Shown here in pieces: positions 10,750-20,122 of a DNA stretch of 64,000 nt. Position 1 is the stretch's first letter. Every line of letters begins with the position of its first letter. Below the pieces are notes generated by a model. The model was given only the letters and a program-made list of their open reading frames with translations. It searched no databases and was not told the DNA's origin. Origin of the DNA: Apiosordaria backusii. Lineage: Eukaryota > Ascomycota > Sordariomycetes > Sordariales > Lasiosphaeriaceae. The stretch lies in NCBI GenBank assembly GCA_030549205.1, contig JAUKTV010000010.1, positions 1,116,001 through 1,180,000 on the forward strand, written 5' to 3'. The position numbers and the translations under genes are program-made.

Positions 10750-12249
10750 ATGAAACTCGGCTTTTCAATGGTAGTCGGACGCAACATGCTTTCAGCAGCA
10801 ATCTTCAGGGGCCTGGTGGTCTCTGCTTTGGCCGTTACGGGGATATCTGCAGAATGTACCCGCTTCATTGAGGCCTATGAAGGAGATACATGTGCCATTC
10901 TGGCCGAGATAGCAGGCATCACTGTGACCCAGTTTCTTCGATCCAACCCATCAGTCACGAGCTGCTCACAACTGGTACCGGGTGGCTACTACTGCATCGA
11001 GGGTGTTGCGGATAGTGGACCGACAGCTTCGGCAACATTAACGAAATCTGCTGCCCCTACCTCCTCCTCTCCTGTACGCCTTTCCATCAGCCAAGACGGC
11101 AGCTGTGGCTCAGGGGTAACTTGTACCGGGTCAAGCTTTGGAAACTGCTGCTCCCCTCATGGGTTTTGTGGCAGCTCCGCCGATTACTGCCTCGCAGATG
11201 GCTGCCAAAGAGCCTTTGGATCTTGTGGTGCCGGAGCCGTCTCGTCTGCCCCTATCACACCTGGTCCAACCGCCTCTGTTACTGTCACCGTCACCTCCGT
11301 CGTAGCAGTCACCCGCACGTCTATCCTATCCCAGACCTCAACCGCTACCGTTACAACCACTATTCCACAGACGGTCCTCACCACCCGAACCATCACCAAC
11401 ACCGTCCCTGCAACAGCTTTCACCACCCAAACTGTCCGCGTCACCTCCACCACCACTCTTACCACCGGCGCCACCACCACGCTCACCCGAACTGTCGACC
11501 TCACACTGACCAGCATTGTCACTCGAACAGCCACCATCCCGGTGACAGCAACCCTGACAACAGTTATCACCAACCTAGTCGAAGTCACCACAACCACGAC
11601 TAGATCGTCCACGACAACAACGACAAGAACAGTCCAGACTGTTGTGCCGGTAACACAGACACTGACGACTATTCTGACTAGTGTCTCTACAAGAGTGTTG
11701 ACCAGCACGGCTATTGTCACGAGCGGGACATGTGGAACGCCTACGACGAGGGCGCCGGCGACTACTACGACGCCGAGCGGGAGTCGGCCGACGTTGCCGG
11801 GGACCCCTAGTAATTGTAAGTTGATTTCCGACAGCTATTGGTTGACATGAAGAGTATAGGCAATATCAGAAGTGTGACTTCTTCCGTTCGGATGTGAAAC
11901 TGGATACCACTGAGATCAGCCACTGACCATAATGCCTCGTCACATTTGTAGGCAAGAACCTCGCCATCATTAGCAAAGGGGATACCTGCCGCAGTTTGTC
12001 ACAGAAGGCGAATTTAACGCTTATTCAGTTGTATGTCTCCCTTATCGACTTTTGCCTCTTGCAGTGACGTGCTGACAACCAGGCAACAGCTACGACCTCA
12101 ACCCATCCGTAAGTCGCGACCCTTTATTAGGCGAAGATGATTTGGACCGCTTCTGCACACCCGATTTTATCGACCTCTTGCTGAGCGGTCTCTGCCAGAT
12201 CAACTGTGACCAACTGTGGGAGGGGTATTATGTGTGTGTCGGGAGATGA
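10750..12249 (+). CDS. Secreted LysM / chitin-binding type-1 / LysM protein with Thr-rich stalk
   Basis: Four exons (10750-11815, 11952-12030, 12090-12108, 12199-12249) encode 404 residues. After a signal peptide (ALAVTGISA) comes LysM 1 (YEGDTCAILAEIAGIT, FLRSNPSV, YYCI). A chitin-binding type-1 (hevein-like) domain follows (DGSCG, GNCCSPHGFCG, YCLADGCQ), then about 160 residues of Thr/Val/Ser repeats likely to be O-glycosylated. LysM 2 at the C-terminus (ISKGDTCRSLSQKAN, FYDLNPSINCDQL, YYVCVG) is spread over three small exons. The family binds chitin or chitin fragments outside the cell, protecting hyphal walls or masking chitin from hosts or competitors. The exon joins restore the classic NPS-I-x-C end of LysM, which supports the model. 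Several in-frame Met codons near the start leave the exact signal peptide start open. Confidence 0.9.
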
Positions 12250-12508
12250 AATGAAGCGATCCCGGTCAGGGGATAGGGGGTAATAGGGGGTGGTTTTGGG
12301 GGGGGGGCGTATAATGAAAAAGGAATTTGATGTTGTCGTTATTGACTTGTCCAATCAAATTTGATGCAGTGATATTGCTTCTAACTCTGAAATCATTATG
12401 TCAATAGAAGTATTGTACCTATATGTACAAATGCTGAATCCTACCTAGCAACAACGCCACTCTTTCCCATTACAAAAAGTAAAACTTGAAGCCCAAACTT
12501 ACCTACAA

Positions 12509-13495
12509 TCACCCCGTCAAAACAGGCGAAGTAGACACCTCCCTCCCACATACTACCGATCTCTTGGGCTTCCCGCTCGAAAACTCTAACTCATCCACCC
12601 AAACCATCCCCGCAGGCAGGAACAACCCCCCACAATCCTCCTCCGTCCCGCATCGCACTGCGGCCTCAACCCCTGAAAATATTTTTTTCTTTCTCCCCCA
12701 CAGTCAATATCGCGTCCCCTTGTCCAACCGACCCGTGCCTCCACCCGGATTTCATGCTTATGTCAGTGGTGACGAACTGGTGGATTACGTAATCAGATGT
12801 GAGAACCATGACACCAGCTTGGAACTGCGGGTTGGTGTACACGTACGCGCTGATAGGGGTGGAGGGGAGGAGATCGTACGTGGAGGGGAGGAGGGACGTG
12901 ACTGAGTAGGTTGTGCAGAGGCGGGAGGAGGAGTTCCATGTTGAGATGAGGAGGGAGTTGGAGGGGGAGGGGGATTGGGAATAAACGTGGAGGTGGACGA
13001 TGGAGGTGGTGGGGTCGGTGAAGTTCGCGGAGGAGAGGGAGGACGTGGGGGGGAGGTTGGAGGGTAATGGGGAGAAATCTATGGCCGCGAGGGCGGGGTT
13101 GGGGTTGGGGGAGGAAGAGGGAAGGGTGTTGTCGTTGGTGGTGGGTGAGGTTGTGATTGGGGAGGATGATGAAGAGGAGGTTCGCTGTACTGTTACACCG
13201 ACTGCTGTTCCCACGATGGCACTGATCAGAACACCGCGCCGATGATGGCGAGGATGAAAAAGGTTCTTCGTTTGAGACTGAGGATTCGCCGCTCTGGTGG
13301 CTCTTTCGGGGAGGCGTCACCACTACTGCTCGTCTCGAGATTGTAGACTTGGGTGTGGACCGGATACTTGGCAACCTCCCAGCTTCGCTCAACTACCTGG
13401 GGAGCATTGTCGGAGACCACCTCGGGAAAGTCATGCTTTCGGGGTACCGCCTCGGGTAGGTCCGAGTATGGGGAACGGTGAGGAGCCATTACCAT
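12509..13495 (-). pseudogene. Frameshifted single-pass membrane protein of the PEVV-leader type
   Basis: The N-terminal frame (13495-13226) reads MVMAPHRSPYSDLPEAVP..PEVV, a Pro/Val-rich cytoplasmic leader I know from Sordariomycete membrane proteins carrying lectin-like ectodomains. It runs into the start of a transmembrane helix (RRTFFILAIIGAVF) and stops. The helix continues in another frame (ISAIVGTAVGVTV) with no room for an intron, so one indel lies near 13225-13235. The following Ser/Thr stalk and ectodomain run to about 12673. A 56-base intron (12728-12673, weak GTTGGA donor, good TATTTTCAG acceptor) then joins to a frame reading VEAAVRCGTEEDCGGLF and GMVWVDELEF. The last 20 residues are uncertain because another frame reads GVYFACFDG. 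It is either a pseudogene or carries assembly errors. Confidence 0.6.
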
Positions 13496-13676
13496 TATTC
13501 ACTTCTATGCAGGCCGTGTACAGGAAAGAATGGAGGCAAGAAGGAAGAGGGCAATAGAAACATGGCAGACACTCCATTCAAGGACAACCAGGCTGAGCGG
13601 GGACCGCACCGCGCCTCTTTGATGTAGAGAAGAATAGAGCGGCTGCGCTTCTCGAAGCCTACAGTTAGCCAACTGC

Positions 13677-13726
13677 CCCAGTGATCTCCTATCCCAGTGA
13701 TCTCCTGCCCCAGTGATCTCCTGCCA
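13677..13726. repeat. CCCAGTGATCTCCTRY tandem repeat, three units
   Basis: Three near-identical 16-base units stand head to tail. It looks like a small minisatellite with no evident function. Confidence 0.75.
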
Positions 13727-13983
13727 AGAGACTGCCCAGTAAGCTGCGGCTATCAGTCCCTAGGTTGTGCAGCCCATTTCAGGGATCTATCTGTATTTCG
13801 TGTTATACTGTGAAGGTGGAAAACCCTACAGTAGTAGAATTGATTAAATGATTTAAGGAAAAAAGAAAAGCTATTTAAATAAGCATATCTAGTTATATAC
13901 TTACATAACTAGTTACTCCGCTTCGCTCCAAGTAATAAGGTCTCTAAAGCTTCTAAAAAATATGCTTTTATTAAGAATCGAAC

Positions 13984-14023
13984 CACTGCTCGCAGTGTGG
14001 CTCGCAGTGTGGCTTGCAGGGCT
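13984..14023. repeat. Dispersed short repeat at AT-rich border (copy 1)
   Basis: CGCAGTGTGGCT recurs within this stretch and ends in TTGCAGGGCT. Related sequences occur at 17926-17965 (inverted) and 23111-23131, differing by transitions. Copies 1 and 3 mark the edge of AT-rich tracts. Probably the end of a decayed mobile element. Confidence 0.5.
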
Positions 14024-14238
14024 GCAGGGCTTACTGGCCAATCAAGAATGATGTGCAAAGGGTACTTTTTTTCATGGGACATTTTTCCGTTTTAGGAAAG
14101 AGGTGGTCAAAGCTTGCCCTTTTTTTTTTTTTTTTTGTGTATGTAAAAATGGGAAGTCTCCTAGCTTCTTTTCTTGAAGCCTTACAAATAAGGCATCAAC
14201 AAAAGGAAGCTTTGGAGACCAAACATCTAAAGCAAGCG

Positions 14239-14283
14239 CAAAACCAAAACCAAAACCAAAACCAAAACCAAAACCAAAACCAA
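14239..14283. repeat. (CAAAAC)n microsatellite
   Basis: About seven uninterrupted copies of a six-base unit. Confidence 0.9.
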
Positions 14284-14520
14284 CACAACGATACCCATGG
14301 CGATCCCCCAATCTAAATTGTCCATCTAAAAGTCTACACTCCAGCGACAGCTAATTCCCCCACATAGACACACCACCACCCCCGTAATTGAGACGCTGAT
14401 CGGGTGCTCAGCGAAGAGCATGAGAGCTGTTGTTACTACCTAGTTGTTAGCGAAAACTGAAGGGAGGCAAGCCAAAGATCACCGTCAACACTTCTTACCT
14501 CGGTTCGCACGGAAAAGTCG

Positions 14521-14784
14521 TTAGACCCGGTGACAGGTGTCACATACGCCCTCAATTCTGACGATATAAACGTTTGTGGATGGGGCCGGTCTCTGGCAGA
14601 AAATGGGTTGTCCGGTGTGCGACGAGCATTCTCCTCCACAGCAGGATTTGTAACGGCGGTGTAGGTGCCCGCACCCAGCGTAGTAGAAGTGGTACCATCC
14701 GCAGCTGCAATCGGTACCAGGAAACATAACGCGCCACTCTTCCTCGGTCGCGCGGAGCTGATCTGGACGAATGAGACGTGACAT
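14521..14784 (-). CDS. Small Cys/His-rich protein, 87 residues, uncharacterised
   Basis: A single exon encodes 87 residues starting MSRLIRPDQLRATEEEW. There are ten cysteines and several histidines, arranged as CSCGWYHF, AGCGHLHRRYKSCCGGEC, FCQRP and a terminal CDTCHRV, which suggests metal binding by C-x-C and C-x2-C pairs. There is no signal peptide, so it is probably intracellular. Third codon positions are strongly GC-biased and a TATA palindrome lies about 210 bases upstream. A longer frame on the same strand (15308-14436) overlaps it but lacks motifs and coding bias. The pattern resembles short Cys-rich proteins common in Sordariomycetes, none with a known role that I can name. Confidence 0.65.
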   Translation of the reverse strand: MSRLIRPDQLRATEEEWRVMFPGTDCSCGWYHFYYAGCGHLHRRYKSCCGGECSSHTGQPIFCQRPAPSTNVYIVRIEGVCDTCHRV

Positions 14785-15963
14785 GATCGATGATAGTGCC
14801 GCTGAGGTGTATTGCTTGTTGGGCCGTGAGTGACAGATAGAAAAACAACGCCTCTTTGGCTGATGAATAGGACTTTGTTGCTCTTTGAAGGTTTTTGGGA
14901 TGGGAGTAAGGTTTGATATGTGTGATATGAGTGTTCAACAAGATGGCGAAGCTTGTATGGCGAACTGAGATCCTGAGTGAGGAAAGCAGCCGGTATATAT
15001 ACCGAAAGGTCTGGCCTTTCGAGTTCGGCCACCTTCCATCCTCCTGCCCTGAAATCTGATCTTCTCTGACCTTCTTGGAGGCGTTCAAAGCTTTCTCCTC
15101 CCGTCTCATCAGTATCAATCAGGGGGTCCTGGCTTTGCATCACAATCTCAGGACAACAAAGCCCGCGAAGTGTCATCGTCTCCCCCTGAAGGTTTAGATG
15201 TGGATGCTTCTGGGACACGCCAACGTTGTTTCTGTCAATCTGCTTTGTGTCCAGAGCAAAAACCTGATAACGAGAATCAATAGTGGTCCATGGACAGCCA
15301 GGCAACATTGGGCTAGGCTTACAGGCCTAGCCATGTTTTAGGCGCGGACAGGTCAGATTAAAGCGCGCGGAAGGGGCAGCTACACCGCCAGACCCTCAGG
15401 GAAATCAAGCATTGCTAATGGTGAGGTGACGCAGCAAGCCGAGCTGGATGGAAAATGAGAATGTGATGAGAGGGAAGAGGGCTGTGGCAGAGCCAACAAG
15501 GCCAGGATGCAAAACAGCGGCTGAGGTCGGGCTCAAGCTTGAGAGAAGCGGTGAAATTAGAGAGTCAATGTGAGATCTAAGATGTGAGAACCAGCGCCTG
15601 TTTGGAGATAAAAGAGACCGGAACCGGAAACAGGCCCGTTAGTCAGATCAGTGTCTCGGAAACGCGCACACGGGGCTTGGCGGGACGTTCTGGCAAACTA
15701 CTTCTTTGTTTGCCAGCCAGGCGAACAGAAAGCGCAGCTCTTTGTGTGTAGCTGATGAACCGGTCCTCACTTCCCCCCGTCTTTCCTGCATGCTTGTGCT
15801 TGGTAACTTGCACATCCTCAACCTCAGTTTTAGGTTTCTTGCCACATACTATTTCTCTATCTTGCGAAGCGTCGCGCTATACCTTTGCGCATCTTCAGGC
15901 CGCTTCGCTGCCCCATTGCTTCAAAAGACATCGTGCAGCCGCAACGCCTACCAATCTTTTCTG
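14785..15963. other. Shared upstream region of two divergent genes
   Basis: No gene seen. It separates the Cys-rich gene from the kinase-like gene, so both promoters should lie here. It contains a TATA palindrome at 14992-15003. Confidence 0.55.
14992..15003 (-). promoter_or_regulatory. Palindromic TATA element, GGTATATATACC
   Basis: A 12-base perfect palindrome with a TATATATA core lies about 210 bases upstream of the Cys-rich gene. It is the best TATA candidate for that gene. Being palindromic, it carries no direction of its own. Confidence 0.45.
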
Positions 15964-17493
15964 ATGGCGGTTTTTCGACTTCTCGACCTAGGCTTTTCCT
16001 TGGCCGGTGACAGTATGACCCGCGAAGAGTTTGATGGAACCTTCTATGACTTCGATACCAGACGTCACATGCTGGTGACTTTGCCAAACCCCCGGGGAGA
16101 GTTTTTTGAGGACGAGGATCTCGAGATGGAGTTGTTGATAAAGGCAGGGGCTGCCTTACGCGAGTACCTGGACAACCAACCCCCGGCAGTTGGCAATTCG
16201 CCCCCAACAGTCGGCATCAGAATCGATGAAACCGGGAAACTCTTGTCCATCGAAACCGACCCAAAGATGGATCCGACGATGTACGCCAACTATCATCTCC
16301 TCGAGGAGTACCAGTTGCCGCCACCTATTGCCAGCAAGACGGTGCTCCGGTCCGAGCTTACTGAGATCCGTCGTTTCTTCATCGGAACCGATCTAGTCGC
16401 ATACCCAACCTCACTTTTCCCTACCGGGTCGAAGCACGGCAAGAACAGAGTTGTATTCAAGTACACCACTGAACACCCCCCTACTACGTTGTGGAGAGAG
16501 ATCCAGATGCTTGCGAGACTGCCTCCACACCCCAATCTAGCGCTCCTCGACCGCCTCGTTCTTGACGAGCCAACTGGGTCTCGCGTTGTGGGCTTTACCC
16601 TCAGATACATCGCAAACGAGACACTTGACAAGTCCCGGCCTCCCTTGAAGCTCAAGTGGCTGAGGGAGTTAACGCAGACCATAGACGACCTGAACCTCAA
16701 GTATGGAATCATCCACCAAGATATCGCTGATCGCAACCTTATCATCGACCCGGACACCGACTCGATTGTTGTGATCGACTTCGGCATGGCTTATAGAGTC
16801 GGGCTCCCCAAGACTGAATCGAAACGAACCGAGGGTGAGTTGGAAGGGAGAGATGACGTCAAGGGTGTTGTGGTTTTCCTGTACGAGTATATCACCAGAG
16901 ACCCGGCCATTGGACCCCGCTACATTTTGAACCAAGTCGACGAGAGTAATCTCATGGACTCGGCTAAGTGGGTCAAGCACCCGAGCGTGGAGCTGGATGC
17001 CGAGGTCGCGGAATTCTACTCCGAGCTTATGACCTGGGTTCGGCGGCGCCGTACCGGCGTGCAGCTGACGCACTACACCCAAGCACCAGAGCACCTTGAA
17101 TGGCCTGATGTCGCTGACACACTTGGCGGCCTCTGGAAACGGAGAAAGGCTGAGCTCTGGTCTCTCGATTGGAGACGCCCCCCTTCAGCCAGGCTCGATC
17201 CCACGCGTCGGCTGCTCGCCACTGGAAGGTATGCCGATGAAGAGGCAGCAGGCCAAGCGGCACAACGAGCTTTCGCCGCCCGCAAGAAGCCTCGCAAGCG
17301 AAGTTCGGAGTTGCAGCGCCTTATCCTTCCTCTGGACCTTAAAAACCCAGTCGCTGCTGGCCACCGTGTGTTACGCCCTAGACAGAAGCACAAATCGGGC
17401 GCTGGTGACACTGGCACCGCGGCTGCTCCTTCGAAGCCGGCCAAGAAGAGACAGACGAAACGCGCGGGGAGGCTCCAGGGTCGAAAGGCGTAA
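15964..17493 (+). CDS. Protein-kinase-like protein with basic C-terminal tail
   Basis: A single exon encodes 509 residues from ATG 15964 (alternatives are 15706 upstream and 16015, which begins MTREEFDGTF). The second half of the fold is kinase-like: VVFKYTT (candidate ATP lysine), WREIQMLARL (helix C glutamate), the catalytic loop HQDIADRNLIID and the metal-binding VIDFGMAY. This puts it in the protein-kinase-like superfamily, although no clear glycine-rich loop is visible and the catalytic loop has D-I-A-D-R-N. The last 100 residues are Lys/Arg-rich (KKPRKRSS, KPAKKRQTKRAGR) and look like nuclear localisation signals, so it may act in the nucleus. Its substrate is unknown. It is divergent from the Cys-rich 87-residue gene. 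Confidence 0.8.
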   Translation: MAVFRLLDLGFSLAGDSMTREEFDGTFYDFDTRRHMLVTLPNPRGEFFEDEDLEMELLIKAGAALREYLDNQPPAVGNSPPTVGIRIDETGKLLSIETDPKMDPTMYANYHLLEEYQLPPPIASKTVLRSELTEIRRFFIGTDLVAYPTSLFPTGSKHGKNRVVFKYTTEHPPTTLWREIQMLARLPPHPNLALLDRLVLDEPTGSRVVGFTLRYIANETLDKSRPPLKLKWLRELTQTIDDLNLKYGIIHQDIADRNLIIDPDTDSIVVIDFGMAYRVGLPKTESKRTEGELEGRDDVKGVVVFLYEYITRDPAIGPRYILNQVDESNLMDSAKWVKHPSVELDAEVAEFYSELMTWVRRRRTGVQLTHYTQAPEHLEWPDVADTLGGLWKRRKAELWSLDWRRPPSARLDPTRRLLATGRYADEEAAGQAAQRAFAARKKPRKRSSELQRLILPLDLKNPVAAGHRVLRPRQKHKSGAGDTGTAAAPSKPAKKRQTKRAGRLQGRKA

Positions 17494-17925
17494 GTGAGGC
17501 AGCATATGCATCTTCGGTGGAAGATAGGGGGCGGAAGACGAGGCGTCATAGGTGTCCCATTGATGTTCAAGCACTTTCCTATGTTGATTGTTCCGTTCGC
17601 TTCGGTTTTCTGCATTGCACATTCGTTCAAGGGTTATCATTCAGCCTCCAAGCAACTGGGACATGGACCAGGGCTTGTTGGAGAGCTGATGATGGGCTTT
17701 GGAGGGATCGGTACATGCCTCTGTAAATCGTGTTCTCAATTTGTTTCGTTTATAGATAGTCTTTGCTTTCTAGTCTGTCGCGCCATCAATCCACATTTTT
17801 GCTTAGAATCCCAAAGGCCAACCTCCGCAAGGCCTCATACCCACGGCTTAGAATTTCATCCGTGAATTTTCTAAAACAGATACTTCGTAATAACCGCAAC
17901 TCCCCCCTCTCTAAACCCCTCCTCC

Positions 17926-17965
17926 TGCAGGCGAGCCACACTGCGAGCCACATTGCGAGCGAGCA
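17926..17965. repeat. Dispersed short repeat (copy 2, inverted)
   Basis: GCGAGCCACACTGCGAGCCACATTGC is the reverse complement of the repeat at 13984-14023, with two transition differences in the shared 30 bases. Confidence 0.5.
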
Positions 17966-18018
17966 AAAGGTACATGCACACAACAGACGCGACGCGCTGG
18001 TCTGAGCTGCTGAGGGTA

Positions 18019-18083
18019 TGGGAGCCGTAGGAGCTGTGGGAGCCGTGGGAGCCGTGGGAGCCGTGGGAGCAGTGGGAGCAGTG
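18019..18083. repeat. (TGGGAGCCG)n minisatellite
   Basis: About seven 9-base units. The last two carry AGCAG in place of AGCCG. The unit length is a multiple of three, so both strands stay open (Gly-Ala-Val or Thr-Ala-Pro repeats). I do not take this as evidence of a gene. Confidence 0.85.
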
Positions 18084-18407
18084 AGATCAGGGTTAGGGTT
18101 ACGCGCGCGCAGCGCGCCAGTCGCCCTAGCGCAGCAAGGATGCGCGAGCCGAGCCGTCAATCAGAACCGAAAAAAATATCGATTCCAGAAATCGGTGCCA
18201 GCCAATTTTCAGTGCCAAACCACCACCTACACCCACAACCCTAACCCTACAGCCCACCACACACTGGCTCACAGGCTATCACACAGGCCACCCACCCAAC
18301 CCAGGCCAAGCCCTAGGCCCCACAGTACAATGGCAACACCCCACAGCTGGCCCACCTTGCAAATGTAGCTTTTTCTGACCTGTTTGGAACCAGAACCAGC
18401 GAGCCGA

Positions 18408-18683
18408 TCAGGGCCTTACTTTTGCTCGCAACCGCGGTATATCGCAATGTCCACAACGGCACTCAGGCGCTTTGATTTCCATTTCTGCCAATTCGGCCAG
18501 AGCGGCGCGGGTCCACTCAGACATCTCTTGTCTCGCAATTTCATCATCTTGCGGGATCCATGTCGGGGCGTATCCGGGTCGTCGAGTGTGTCGAGCGTGC
18601 TTCTTCCACCACCGCCGATCGTATTTCTTCCGCCACCGTCGAGCCCGTAGTCGCTTCCTCTTGTAAGCCTGTGCTCGATCCAT
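18408..18683 (-). CDS. Uncertain very basic 91-residue open frame
   Basis: A single frame of 91 codons begins MDRAQAYKRKRLRARRWRKK and is extremely Arg/Lys/Trp-rich for its first 35 residues. An acidic amphipathic stretch follows (EMSEWTRAALAELAEMEI), then CRCGHC. A basic head with a possible metal knuckle suggests nucleic-acid binding, or a relic of a mobile element gene. No homologous family is recognised, and it stands alone between repeats. Confidence 0.35.
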   Translation of the reverse strand: MDRAQAYKRKRLRARRWRKKYDRRWWKKHARHTRRPGYAPTWIPQDDEIARQEMSEWTRAALAELAEMEIKAPECRCGHCDIPRLRAKVRP

Positions 18684-19558
18684 TTAAAGTAAGCTAGAGG
18701 GGAAGACAGGGGAATGGGAAGTATAGAAGCGTGGAGCTGTGCTTTGGCCGAGAGATTGTTGAGAGAGGAAGGGAGAGAGAGAGGGGGGGGGAGAGGGAGA
18801 GGGAGAGGGAGAGTGAGATGGGAGGATGGGCGGGCTCTGCACTGCGCCATTCGCCGTGTCCTTCACTGTGCCATCCCAATCACCCAGTGACAGGCAGGGA
18901 ATCCAATATGCCACTTTTTAGTGACGAATAGAACCTCGTCCCATCAGAATGGAGAGCATTGCTATTGGCTAGCTAAGCGCGGCCCTGATCAGGGGGTTAG
19001 AAGTGAGGCAAATGTGGGGGTACAATGAGAGTGAACGAGATAAGGATATGACGATGAGGTAAAGCTGCGGGCCCTGAGAGGGCGTTGGCCACTTGAGATC
19101 AGCCCCAATACGGATCCGTACATAAAACCGGAATAGCTGGTGGCATGAATGCCCAAGATAGATTGATAAGGAGCCCTGAATCTGCATGTCTGTCACCAAC
19201 CGGCCGCCTTTTGACTCGCAACCGGACAATGCCGACACTACCCCGCACATTGCTGCCTTGCGTGTTTGTTCGCCTGATGCACTCGCAACTCATCTGGGAA
19301 GGTACACCGGACCCGTGCCACACCCTGTCGCCCAACAGGCCGCTCGGCAAGTGGGGGCGTTGCATGGGTTCGGGATGCCGTGTAAGTGATGGTGAAGCCC
19401 GGTTGTGCACACCAGTCTGTCCCCCCTATGAATGAACATTTAAAGGAGGCCTTGCCATCTCCATCTTCCCTGATCAAAGCCTGTTCACAGCATCCCTCAT
19501 CCAGTTACGCCCTTCAGTTATCATTGTGACCGAACGCTTTCCCGAACCACCATCAACA
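18684..19558. other. Intergenic with GA-rich microsatellite
   Basis: A purine-rich GAGAGG/GAGGGA tract spans about 18755-18815. Nothing else recognised. The right part should have been the promoter of the broken gene that starts at 19559. Confidence 0.55.
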
Positions 19559-20122
19559 ATGTCCACCGCAGTCATCAGCCCCACTCCCATCCCTGGCCTC
19601 CATGTCATGCCTACTGAGGCCGAGATGGAGAAGTCGATCTAGGCGTGGGTTGGATTTTCGTCCACCCTTCGAGGATGCTCACCGTGCTGATAATCTGGCG
19701 GGAAAAGGTACAACGCGCTGCCTGACGACGGGGATCAACGTCAAGTCTCCGAGGCCCATCTTCAGGAGATCCTGCAACTCATCCTTGCCAATGGCGTGGA
19801 GAAGAAATTTGGAGTCCATCTGATCCATGGACACTTGCAGGTTGGCAAAGGCGAGGTCATGTTCGGGAAGGCTCTGAACAATCCCCATGTCCATGGAATC
19901 TGGACTCGCCCAACCAACATACGTGAACTGGATCTCAACGACATCCACGGCCACATCTTTGCACTCGATATTACATGCATCCCCAGCTCACCCGCAAGTC
20001 CATCGCAGCGTTCTCCCTTCGTACCATCGGGCACCGGGCTAGTTGAACAGAAAACTAGACCGTCATGTCGTGAACGCACGGTGTTGGGAGAGGACTCTCT
20101 TCAGCCGGGACGAGGCCAGTGA
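19559..20122 (+). pseudogene. Disrupted gene for an uncharacterised protein
   Basis: A good start context precedes 27 codons (MSTAVISPTPIPGLHVMPTE..) that end at an in-frame TAG (19640-19642). Coding-like sequence then continues in a second frame (VGWIFVHP). It returns to the original frame from about 19709 (YNALPDDGDQRQVSEAHL, then VEKKFGVHLIHGHLQVG and IHGHIFALD) until the stop at 20120-20122. The His-Gly-His pairs and even composition look like genuine protein. No single intron with acceptable splice sites removes both the stop and the frame changes, so I read it as a relic. The end overlaps the tail of the convergent APH-like gene. Function unknown. Confidence 0.5.

Larger units (their letters stand above)
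13496..14520. other. Intergenic with tandem repeats and an AT-rich tract
   Basis: No gene recognised. It holds a 16-base triple repeat, an AT-rich RIP-like tract at about 13810-13983, a dispersed border motif, a 17-base poly-T run at 14120-14136 and a CAAAAC microsatellite, listed separately. Confidence 0.6.
17494..18407. other. Intergenic with minisatellite and two telomere-like dimers
   Basis: No gene called. It contains a dispersed repeat copy, a 9-base minisatellite, and GGGTTAGGGTTA (about 18088) with CCCTAACCCT (about 18238). The last two are two-unit telomere-like motifs in opposite orientation. Confidence 0.55.

Noticed and set aside
14436..15308. 290-codon minus-strand open frame
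   Set aside because: Overlaps the better supported Cys-rich gene in another frame and crosses its promoter TATA. No motifs.
18088..18250. Telomere-like GGGTTAGGGTTA and CCCTAACCCT (single copies also near 41000 and 53888)
   Set aside because: Only two units each and in opposite orientation, so not a telomere end or a true interstitial array.
18018..18368. Open frame of Gly-Ala-Val repeats
   Set aside because: Produced by a 9-base minisatellite that keeps both strands open. No coding support outside the repeat.
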